From: Euwallacea fornicatus | Taxonomy: Eukaryota > Arthropoda > Insecta > Coleoptera > Curculionidae | Length of the DNA stretch: 64,000 bases | Reading direction: 5' to 3' | Assembly: GCF_040115645.1 (NCBI RefSeq) | Contig: NC_089561.1 | Location: 1,364,001 to 1,428,000, forward strand | Shown here: positions 49,145-60,380 of the stretch, piece by piece | How positions within the stretch are numbered: the stretch's first letter is position 1 | Layout: each line of letters starts with the position of its first letter | Notes under the pieces: model-generated | Database searches by the model: none | The model's input: the letters and a program-made list of their open reading frames with translations, nothing else | What the model was told of the DNA's origin: nothing | Made by a program: the position numbers and the translations under genes

Positions 49145-49984
49145 AAGGGTGTTAAAGGTTGAAATTTTGTTTTAAAATTCCCTAATATCTTCTTGTGCTT
49201 AAGTCCTCCGCTTTGGTGCATTTGGGCACGTTTTGTATGAGGGCAACTAACGTAGAATTATATTCAATATAACGAAAGAGCGTTTATTTTTGTTAAAAAA
49301 AAGGTATTTTCCTTTATTTTCTGTATCTCCCTTTGTTTACGAGATTTTCACCCATAAACCAATCGTGTCGTACCCTTTTAAATGGTCAAAAACGGTGGTG
49401 GCTGTGGGTCATTGACTATAGTTACTTTAGCTCGTTAAAGTAGTTAAACTATTTTCTTGTCATGATGATCGTTTTAAGAAAAAAAAATTGTAATTTAAAA
49501 GTTAAAATGCCAATGCACAATGGCTTTTCCTTTGCTGAGATGCATGACACGATTTGTATTTTTGCTCAAATAAATTTTATAATAACACATATTTTTCACT
49601 TGTTAATGCTTTTTTTCAATCATTGAAAAATCAACTCTTTTAATTGATTGATTAATTAAGGATTTGAAATGGTCCAACCCGAATGAGCCTATGGATAAAA
49701 ATCTCGTGAACGAAGCTAGATATTGGGATTGAATTGAATTTTTTGCGTAAAAATAGACATTTTTTCATTATGCTGAACAAACCTCGATAACATTAAAAAA
49801 ATGTGATCTAGCAGGTTCAAGGGGTGGGTTGGAACTAGCGCCCTCTGGGAGCTACGTAAAATGTCCATTAAAATTCTTACTTGGCGTCTTACAAAACCTG
49901 ACTACATCGATTTTGGTGGCGGCGCCAAGAAAACACAAAAACTTACTAAGGAATTTCAAAATAAAATAAACCTTTAACACCCTG
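49145..49984. mobile_element. Foldback-type element with inverted arms (840 bp)
   Basis: The left end AAGGGTGTTAAAGGTT and the reverse-complemented right end CAGGGTGTTAAAGGTT open arms that stay alignable, with gaps, to about 49385 on the left and about 49665 on the right. An internal landmark is GTTTACGAGATTTTCACCCA against GTTCACGAGATTTTTATCCA. TA flanks both ends (49143-49144 and 49985-49986). There is no coding content. A GCGCCCTCT block (about 49838) also occurs in the 34.3 kb MITE. Confidence 0.8.
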
Positions 49985-49989
49985 TAATC

Positions 49990-52360
49990 CTTCAACACGC
50001 CACACTCACGTAAGATGTGTTTGGGCCCAATCGTCACATTTTGACGTTTCCCATCTCGGGTTTTGCCCCTTCTCAATGAATCAGCCCGCACGTCGGAAAT
50101 GGTGCGTTCCCGACCATGGATCTATTAGCGTTTTTTTATTGTTTTGCAGAGGACTATCGCCCCCAACAACACACCCACGATGACATGTTGGACCTTTCAT
50201 AAAAAAATTATTTATTACATGGTCAGACTGTAGATTTTGAGTTCTAACATGGTTTTGCGAGCCCTAATTGTGTGGGTTGTTCAAAAGAGTTTTCTCGTGC
50301 CCGAAGTTCAATGCGAAACCCGCCACTTCGGCTCCACGATACGAGGTTGACTGGCACGCGCCTCCTCATCAAACCGGGTCTGAAATCAATTCGACAAGAG
50401 GAAAGTTCCTCTTTGTCCGCCCGTTGTTCGCGACGCTTCGCGGGGAACCAACCGAGAGTAAGAGGAGAAATTTCCAGGGAGCTCTAAAAACCGCATCGGC
50501 TCCCGAAACCGAGAACAACGTGGTCAACCATGGTATCCCAGATGGTGGGGTTTCTGAGACGTGACCAGCTTTCCGTCCTCTTGCCTCTCCGCACCGCTGC
50601 CAGTTCGAGCCCATCGGAGCGACATGTTGCAACTAGAAAAATTCGCTTTCCATCATCAAAATTTTCCACTCCATTCACCCGGCGAATCGCCCTGGGACGA
50701 TGTAATAAGGCAGATGAATAATAATAGCTTTGATCCCTCTTCCTATGATTTATTTACGTTTTGAGATGCCGCTGTGGGAAAATAACACCCTTTCAATGGT
50801 TGCGCTACATGGGGGCGTACCAGATACTCGTCTCGAATCGAAATGATTTCGATGACACATCCAGTCGATAAGTACCGGCATTAAAAGTACTGCGGACCAT
50901 CACACCAAGTACGGCGGCATGAAACATTGTAGCAAATGCACTAAGAGCAAATAAACAAGTAATAAAGTATCTCTGGAGGCATTTTAACGATGGTTTTGGG
51001 GTATTTTTAATTACGTTATTATATCGATCGATAATGCACTTTACGTGTTGGATAAGGATTGCGAATGGTCGCAGGACGCCTTTTCCAATGGTGCATTCCA
51101 TGGCACCCGTTTCCACTCCTGCCGGCGGCCATACATAATTCCGCAGCTATGGAGCATCCCTCGGGAGGCCCGGGGCGAAATTTTTGTTAGGGGAGTATCC
51201 CGTATTGCTTTTATCTCTATTAAACTTCGGAGCAATAACGAGGCATTTAATCCTTGTTTGGATTCGCCGATAAGAGGAAGGGGGAGACAAAGAGTTTGCG
51301 TTTGAGACGAACTCTTAAAAATTGGTTTGAATATATCTTTCCTCTCCTTTGAGCAAGCAACAAAGTTACGATAACTAGCGGGCAACATTGCACACCAAGA
51401 CGCGTCTCGTAAGTCAGACATATTAATTGCCAAGACGGTTTGTGTGGTAAATTGGAATCGCGTTTCTTGTACGTGTCATAAACCCATTATTTATTACGTT
51501 ATAATGGATATTTATTCGCTATAGAAGGCGAGTTGTGAGCAGCCACGGTCCCTAGTTCCCTACGTGATTAAGTGCAGCGCCATCGCTCGTCGGTGTGCAT
51601 AAAATATGCGCACATGATTTAAGCATTTTGTGGTGTGCCGTGACCTTTCATGTCCATGGCTGAAAACGCTGAAAGATGTTGCATAAGTAGGTACTATGTA
51701 GGTACTACCATTGTGGAGCGCGACAATCGTGTCTTCTGTAACTATTGTGCGATACCGATATGGTGGCCACGGAATATGTAAATGAAACTGAAAACAATAC
51801 AAATCAAACCAGGACTTTCTTATGTACCGTTAGGTATCTCAAAAGTGCTGCAGCGGCTCCCCTAAATAGCCCCCGAGAGCGGCAACATTTCTCTGGAAAT
51901 TTCTAAAATTCCTGCCACGGTAATTGTCGTAACTTTACGTGTCGCACAAAGGAGCATTCACATACATCACGGATTCTCCAAGTTCCGGGTGGGTTTATGC
52001 GTGGTGTTTGTATACAGAAAAAAATGGCAAACAAACGGAATAAAAATAGAAAAATACAAATGGGGAAGAGAGCGTGTTCAGCTATCTATGCACGGACGAT
52101 ATGCCTGGAATGGGGGCGATAAAATGTCTGGAAATGTCCATAACGCTATCATTGTAGGTGTAAACGGCCCGGAAGATAATACACAAGGAAAATATGAGGG
52201 CGTTTCCACAAAGCGACGCGCGATCCACGGGATCAACTCCAAATGGAAATTTATCGTGGTGGTTATCTCCGGTTTTCCACGTGTGTTCGAGTTAAATAGG
52301 GAGGAAATTTCGATGGATGACTGCGTTTATTAGTGCTCACTTATACCAATCACAAACTAT
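49990..52360. other. Intergenic, with a GC-rich patch
   Basis: A GC-rich segment (about 50290-50700) has frames open in three phases on both strands and no recognisable protein. The rest is AT-rich. No transposon is recognised between the foldback element and the Tc1 fossil. Confidence 0.45.
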
Positions 52361-52365
52361 ATGTA

Positions 52366-53692
52366 CCATATCGCTTATGTGTGGAGCAACTTTTTAAGTT
52401 CCGTTTTTCCTGTAACAACACGAACTAAAAATCAATTTGTTAACTCTTTTTAAATTGCAGATGGAATGGGAACTTCCAAAACATTTGAGTCGAAATTAGA
52501 GCAACTAAAATGTTCCTTACGTTTCCCTTACAATTAAATCTTTTACTTACTGCCCCGGAGCTTATCCCTCATTTTTGACTGCGTCGCAACATCCGTTATT
52601 GACAGACTTTAACGATTCTTCAATATAATCTGCAGATATTGGATTCAAAATATTTGGAAATTCTTTAAATAAACCCGCTATATTTGTTTTTATTGTCAAT
52701 TCTTTTGTAAATTCGCATCCTAAAAATTCTCAATGGGGCTCGGATCGGGAGTTTCGGCCGGCCAGATCATCACATCAAAGTTACGTGGGTTTAACCACTG
52801 TTCGATTAATTTCAAAGCATGCTCCGGTTCGTTGTCGTTTTTCCAGCGAGAGCTCATATTTTCATTTGCCCAGGGCGGCATGCGATTTTCCAGAACATCG
52901 TGATTAACGTATCGATCGATAATACTTTGGATTTTCACTAATGGTCCCATGTCAAATCCCCACGAAACGCTCCCAAACTATAATACCGCCACCTCCCTGT
53001 TTAACCGTCCATTTACTATATTTCGGATTAAACAGTTCATCAATTGGTCTTCTGACCCAAGCAATTCCGCCGGATTTGAACAGGTTAAATCGATTTTCGT
53101 CTGAGAAAATTACGGTTTTTCATTTTTCATGCGACCAGCTCGCATGTTCTCTCGCGAACCGCAATCCGGCCTCTCTAATGTTCTTGGAGATGAAAGAGGC
53201 TTCTCTACCAATTTTCTCCCGCGTCAACCAACGCTTTTTGGTCTTCGCTTTATGGCGCTCTCTATCAGTTTTTCATTTTCGCCCACACTTACGTAAATTC
53301 GTCCAGGTTTCACCCTTGATGTTATTGATCCATTTAAATTTAAATCTTTTGAAATTTTACACCGCTTTCCACCACTTTTGGAATTTTCCTAAATTTTTTC
53401 TTTTAACTGATGCGATAAACGGACACCTGGGGCCATCTTGAAATATTTTCAGTTAATATTGCAGGTAGCAAGGTCACACAATAATATGAATAAACAAATT
53501 GTTTGCTCTGCATGTCAGGCCTGCGAACAACAAAATAGTCTAAAGAAGGGGCATAAACAAAATGTATGGAAAATACGCCTTTACAGTACTTGGACAGACA
53601 AGAAACACATTTCATTGACGCAAAAAAAGTCTTTTTTGGTAGCGCCCTCATTTTAAATGTTTAATTAATTGTTTTACTTACGAGCGACAGTG
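52366..53692 (-). mobile_element. Tc1-like DNA transposon, decayed, TA target-site duplication visible
   Basis: Ends CCATATCGCT (left) and CACTGTCGCT (right, reverse-complemented), with TA on both sides (52364-52365 and 53693-53694). The left subterminal block AGCAACTTTTTAA is shared with the 43 kb element, so the two belong to one family. Both are long-decayed and differ by many substitutions, so they are independent old insertions rather than a recent duplication. Confidence 0.85.
52530..53450 (-). pseudogene. Tc1-like transposase pseudogene (52-53 kb)
   Basis: On the minus strand, from about 53350, an LNGSIT helix appears. It is followed by a KIGREASFISKNIREAGLRF segment (family KKPLLSKKNRKARLEFA) and a FSQTKIDL motif in place of FSDESKF. 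The cleanest frame (52720-52950) reads MGPLVKIQSIIDRYVNHDVL, then a degenerate KNDNEPEHALKLIEQWL (family QDNDPKHTSKLVKEWL) and WPAETPDPSPIENF (family WPAQSPDLNPIENLW). The catalytic Asp and Glu positions are still legible but stops separate the blocks. An open frame of 166 codons on the opposite strand is its shadow. Confidence 0.87.
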
Positions 53693-53699
53693 TATATGA

Positions 53700-56600
53700 G
53701 GAGGAAAGTAACATTATTAACCTGCCTAGCTAATATCTTACAAAGGGTACATCTCCCGCAGCACTGTAGCTACCACGGGGAAAATTCATGATAGCAGCGA
53801 TGGCCTTTAGACACAAATGATGCGTAAAATGTGTCTAATAAATAAAAATTGAAAATAAAGACATTAAGACAAAGGCCTCGATGGTTGATGGCGCATAAGC
53901 GCATTGTAAAGGCGCGCTGGGTAAAGAATGGTAATGGTTTTTATCGCATGGTTGCCAATGTAAAAAATGGACTAAACGTCAGGGTCGCAACATTCCCGCG
54001 TCGACGTAATCGCCACATGCACCCATATCTGCGAATTTGGTTTGAGCAAGGGCGACTAATCCGAAATGGTTCTTTTCGGACGATTTGAATGTGATGGTGG
54101 CATGCGTCGAGGTGGCAACGCTGTAAACGGTACTGGCGATGGCCCAACCTCCTGCGACCACCTGAGAGGTGCCGCTCGGCCAAGAAATGCGGCTCGAGGC
54201 ACCGCTCGCATGATTTAAACTGACCGCTATTTACGAGCCTCCTTTACATGAGGCACAGCCGAGTGCAGCGCCCTCTGGTGGGGCCCAGTGACGGTCTGGA
54301 ATTTTCAATATTTTTTATCCGAGCAAAATTTTTGCCGAACGAGCCCTCGTGATGGCGGTCGTCGGACTCAACGTTCATCACGTGAACCGGGAGGTTTCGG
54401 AATTGATTCGAGCTACGAGACGTTTGTGAAGCTCTCGAATAATTGTGTCTTTTTGGCGATTATGCGACGCGAATAGCTCTTCGAGCGTCTCGCAACCGTT
54501 CGTGCCCGATGAGGGTGTCGGAAAGGGTCAACCACGATTGAATTCGTAGTCGTCGAACTGTCGCCGAATCGTCATATGGTTCTAACAGCTTTTGGGATTA
54601 TCAATTTATATTATTCGTCAATGTTCGCGGGTTCAGACAGTCTGAGGACCCCGCATGTACGCGCACGCGTTGTCCGTGTACCTAGCTCTCACCTCAGCTG
54701 AGATCCTCACCACCCCCGCCACGATCCGTTCGAGTTTTCCACGGTGGCGGCGGAACCTCCCGCTTGCGACCTCTCAAACTGCTCCGTTTTCTACCTTGAT
54801 TCGACGTTTTTTGCGCGTCTTCGTTCGAGACGCTCTGCGGATTACAAAAACACGAGGGCGACACCGGCTGGTGCCCCCCTACACACGAAAATGCGATTTC
54901 TCCATTACAGTTTCCCTGCTCGGGATAAAAAAAAAAAAAATCCCGGTCGCGATTTTGTCAACAAACCCGACATGTTAGTTTTTCGCCCCGCTAAGCCGGA
55001 ATCATCGCGGCGTTTGTTTTCCCCATGAATTATGAGACGGGGCGTCGCTGGCGTCGATGCGCTTTCCGCGCCATTACGTCCCTGCAATGGCCGCGTGTAT
55101 TTTTAACAAAGCCGGGCGTTGCGACGCCAAAAAGCCACTTTGGCACCGATTTCAACGTAGCGTGACGCTACGACTATGGCGACTGCCGGGAAATGGAACT
55201 TCCGGTTCCAGAACATATAGGAAGTGCTCTGGGATTTACTGACAGAGAGAGCCTGGAGCGTCCCCCAGAACGTTCTCTCCGACGCCGGGACGAAAAAACG
55301 ATAAACCTTAGCGTCAAAACAATGAGATCAACATAAATAAACAAATATATTCTTGGCAATGACCCCTTAAACAAGCCAACACTCAATTAGTTTTTTCGAG
55401 TGGCTGCGGCAAGTGGATCAGACATTTTTATCGTGCGCCAGTTGATTGGCGCTAAATTGCCCGAAATGAACTAATTTATTCGATCTGAAAGGGGCAAATT
55501 ATCGTGTGGGATTGATGACCTGGATTTCCAACTTCGCTGATGGAAACCTCAACGATCCCCCCCCCCCCTAGTCCTGGCATGAGACTAAACAATCCCAAAT
55601 AATAACGGCGACAAAGACCCCCGATCCATTAATCTGGATTAAGCCTGGACGGGCAGACTCAACTCTGGCCAGTGGCCATCAGCGTAATTAGAAGATAGGA
55701 CACACGGGGATTAGTCGCGCCATTGTCTAAATTATGGCCCATCAAGGGCGACGACAATGTGGCCTGAGATAAAATAATAATCATATTACTCACGCTTTTA
55801 TGCTCGTATTAACCATAATAAGAACGCTTTAAAGAAGGCCATTTACATGTTGAATTTCCAGGCATCTCTCAACGCCGGTATTAATTCGAACTTGACGCAA
55901 CACAAACCAGATCTAGCCCCTGTTTGGATTTACGAGCCCGATAAAACAGCGCTGTCAAGTTTATAAACAGTTTTCAATTGTATAGTGGAGTATAAACCGG
56001 GTTATTTAAGCTTCAATATTAACAATATACTGAGGTTGTTTATAAACGGGGGCAATTTATACTGGGATTTTGATCAGAGCAATTTGCGCCATCCGTTTAT
56101 GAAGGTTGATTAATTCGGGCAATTTTTGAAGCAATCTACCTTGATGGAAGGCTGATACAGGGAAAATCACTGAAGAGCATTATATATAATTAACTGCGAC
56201 GTGCATTTATGCCCCCCACCGTGGCATAACAAATGGTGGAGTTATGCTGACCAATTCTGGATTTGAATACGAATCGGCAGACGAGGCTCAGAGCACAATC
56301 ACTCGTGAAGTCGATTTGTGAAGCCGAATGGCCCTCTTAATAAAATTACCATTAAATCGTAGAATAAAAAGTTTGTCCTCAGTAGATATGGGAACCGATT
56401 CCGTTGGGACAATTTCCTACGTGCGAGGAGGCTTAGAGCCGGGACCACAACGGTGCGTTCGTTGCAACCTGCCCGAGAACCATCCGTGAAAATCCGGAGG
56501 ATCCTTCTGGATAACCCGCATTGTAGATTTGGGGCCAATTAGGAAAATTGAATATGCTAAATTTAATTACTGTTGGGCGGACGTAATTGCCGGTCATTTT

Positions 56601-56755
56601 GATGACGAAATATGAAGTAGTAGAGAAGCTCTCGTTGAAGCGTGAGGAAAAAGCAGAATTTGGACCTGGCACGAAGCCATGTAAAATATACTTAAATATT
56701 ACTTACTGGACTAGGCAGTGTGTAATATTACAACGGTGAAGAGATGAGGAAACAC
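53700..56755. other. Intergenic, with an extended CpG-rich segment (about 54250-55260)
   Basis: Roughly 1 kb at 54250-55260 is GC/CpG-rich, including a GCGCCCTCTGGTGG block (54268-54281) and many CGACG/GCGCGT groups. Frames on both strands (for example 54655-54978 plus) have no recognisable domain. The flanks are AT-rich; TTTACGAGC occurs at 54230 and 55929. No gene is supported. Confidence 0.45.
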
Positions 56756-56761
56756 AGTATA

Positions 56762-57195
56762 CAAGGTGTCTAGGGAACATTTCTGCAAATGAGTACGGCG
56801 CCCTAGCGGTTAGGGGAGGGGGGCAATCAAAAAAGTAATAGTAATTAATACATTGAAAATGCACAGAATGGCTTAATCGAAAATATCTCAAAAACTATTC
56901 GATACGAATTCATTCGCTGAACCAGTCGTGACGTCAAATTGTCAGGGTATTGCGGGGTGAACTAGCTTGACATAGAGATTTTCGATGAATTTATATCGTG
57001 CCCCCTCCTCCCCCTAGCAGCAACTTCAAACCGGTCGTTGGCGACTATGAGACTTATTCCCCATTAAGAGAAATAAACAAATACTTAAACGATCTGTAGA
57101 ATGAAAAAAGCAAATTTTTTATAATGGATATTTAGTTCACCAGCTTTGTTCTTCCTCCGCTAACACGTTACACCCATATTTCTGGGACACTCTCA
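56762..57195. mobile_element. Small palindromic MITE next to the 57.2 kb foldback element
   Basis: The left end CAAGGTGTCTAGGGA is preceded by TA; the right end, reverse-complemented, begins GAGAGTGTCCCAGA. Inside, a CTAGCGGTTAGGGGAGG block (left) matches an inverted CTGCTAGGGGGAGGAG block (about 57007-57022). AATCGAAAATATCTC (left) matches ATCGAAAATCTCT read from the right. The symmetry centre is near 56945. It has no coding content. Confidence 0.5.
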
Positions 57196-57216
57196 ATAAG
57201 CAAGAAAGTTAACATA

Positions 57217-58472
57217 CAGGGTGTCCCGAAAATGCACGTCCAAAGGTGATATCATGAGATTGTTTGCGATAAATTAGGATTTTGTTCAAAAATCATTTGA
57301 AAAAATTGTCTCGTTTAGATGGTGTTGACGGTCAAAGTTCTTGGAAAAAAAAACATATTTTTTGCTTTACCTGGAGAGTGCCTCAGTGGATTTCAATGAC
57401 ACCCATTGTGCATTTATTCATTAGTCAAAGATTTGTTTCATGTAGCATTCATGTCGATTTGTAATGTGCATGTGGTAAGTTCTTAACTATATTTGAAAAT
57501 TACCAGAATTTTCATTGAGCACTTGCATCACTTTAATTTTCTTTTCCGACAATACATTACCCCTTTCTCCAACTTTTTTATCTCTTGGAAACTTCTCGTG
57601 CGGTTAACATTTGTGAATCTCTGAAACGCTGAAAAAATGATATTCTCTTCTCACACAAAACACCAATTTGCCATCACTTCGACAACTATCGACATCTGTC
57701 GATGTGAACGCTGACGTCACTCATGGAAAAAGTCATAAAATTTTATCAAAATTTATTTAAGTTAGTTTTGAGATAAATAAAAAAATGACGGATATGGTTA
57801 AAATTATGGGTTTTATCGTATGGATGTGTGGGTTTCCCGCAAGGACTTAACTGCTCGCGCAAATGTTCGGCGATCGGGTTTCCGACTGTTCGGATAGCGC
57901 GCCGAATGAACCGCTACACAGCATGTCAGATTATCTTCATGAAAACCGCTAATTTTAACCATATCGATTAATTCTCCATTAGAAAACGCTATTATTGATC
58001 TCAGAAAAACTTTTTTTTTTATTTTATAAATTTTTATCACATTTTTCGAAAGTGACGTCAAGGTTCACGTCGTCGAGTATCGATAATTATCGGAGCGATG
58101 GCAAATTGGTGTCGCGTACGAGGAAAGAAAATAATTTTTCCGGGCGTGAAGTATCGACCGTGCGGGAAATTACAACGAGATGGTAAAGTTTGATTAAGGA
58201 CTAATGAGTCACATGAAAAGCCAATCAATAGTATGCAGCTGTCCAGTGAGAAGCTCTGGTCATTTCTGCACGGAGATGGCTAAGAACTTTGTGGGAGAAC
58301 GTTACATGAAAATAATCCCTGCACCAGTGAATGAGTTTAATTGAAATCCATCGAAACAATTTCCAGGCAGAGCGAAAAAGCATGTTTTTTTTTTTTTTTA
58401 AATAAATTTGCACGTCAGGCACTTTTTTCAAGTAATTTTCCAACCGCACGTTAATGTATTCGGAACGCCCTG
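57217..58472. mobile_element. Foldback-type element, nearly full-length palindrome (1.26 kb)
   Basis: Ends CAGGGTGTCCCGAA and, reverse-complemented, CAGGGCGTTCCGAA, with TA on both sides (57215-57216 and 58473-58474). The arms (about 57217-57800 and 57985-58472) are inverted copies. Landmarks shared in inverted orientation are GTGGATTTCAAT against ATGGATTTCAAT, ACACCAATTTGCCATC (left 57659-57674; right, reversed, about 58101-58116), GTGAACGCTGACGTCAC against GTGAACCTTGACGTCAC, and an A-rich block near the outer third. The loop is only about 180 bp. There is no transposase. Confidence 0.88.
58101..58116 (-). repeat. Inverted twin of ACACCAATTTGCCATC (arm landmark)
   Basis: A 16-base block identical, in reverse orientation, to 57659-57674. 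It is the best-preserved segment of the two arms of the 57.2-58.5 kb foldback element and fixes their alignment. Confidence 0.8.
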
Positions 58473-58474
58473 TA

Positions 58475-59722
<1,248 letters not shown>

Positions 59723-59744
59723 AGTTTTTCACTTGCTGCTTGAG

Positions 59745-60063
59745 ATGCCTGACGGAAAACTGAAGTTAATTCCACATGACGTAAAAATGGACCATGAACT
59801 TAGAGATTCGTACTTTTTGAGGCGTCGTGACGACGTTATGAAGCATCCCTGCGATGAAGCAGGAATGCCTCAAGGGTGGAGTTATCGGATGGCACTGAGA
59901 GTCCATGCGAAATGGTTTGGCTTTAAAAATGAGGGTGAAGGGGCTACTTCGGTCATCCACAACGAAGCATTGGCGATCTACTGGATAAATTTTCGTCCTC
60001 TTCGTCAAATAAATAAATCGATGCTCAGTGATTACATACTCTCGGTCAAGTCAAGATTTATCA

Positions 60064-60096
<33 letters not shown>

Positions 60097-60380
60097 AAAG
60101 ATCGGAGTCGATTATAAATTTTGTTATATCGCTCCCTTCATTCCACCAGAAGATTCTGGAAAAAATAGTGAAATGCGAGTTGGTTCTGGTGACTCACTGG
60201 TGGCTGCTTACTTGTCCGAAATGGTCAGGCACAAACGATTTCGGGCGCCTTGAATTTACAGATGTTAAAACTGAGAGAACTATTTGCGTCAGCTCTAGGC
60301 ACGTGGATAGAATAAACACTCTTTATGAGCTTATTACTGAATTTTGGACCAATGAAACATACGAGGTGCTTAGGAAATAA
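59745..60380 (+). CDS. Unrecognised ORF, 211 codons
   Basis: I do not recognise this protein. The first ATG (59745) opens MPDGKLKLIPHDVKMDHELR and the frame stays open to a stop at 60378-60380, the longest frame here after Ubx and frames opposite transposases. The composition is protein-like (Trp, Arg, Glu and Asp scattered; GWSYRMALRVHAKWFGF and TNDFGRLEFTDVK are plausible folded segments), with no signal peptide or membrane segment. A GA run (60064-60087) encodes RERERER followed by GGG, so a microsatellite has expanded within the frame. It may be a remnant of an unidentified transposon or gene fragment, or chance. No splice sites, promoter or poly(A) signal were tied to it. Confidence 0.3.
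60064..60097. repeat. GA microsatellite running into a G-run, inside the 211-codon ORF
   Basis: About twelve GA units followed by nine or ten G. It keeps the frame open but is clearly a simple-repeat expansion. Confidence 0.95.

Noticed and set aside
52941..53441. 166-codon open frame on the plus strand
   Set aside because: It is the opposite-strand shadow of the Tc1 transposase pseudogene at 52.5-53.45 kb.
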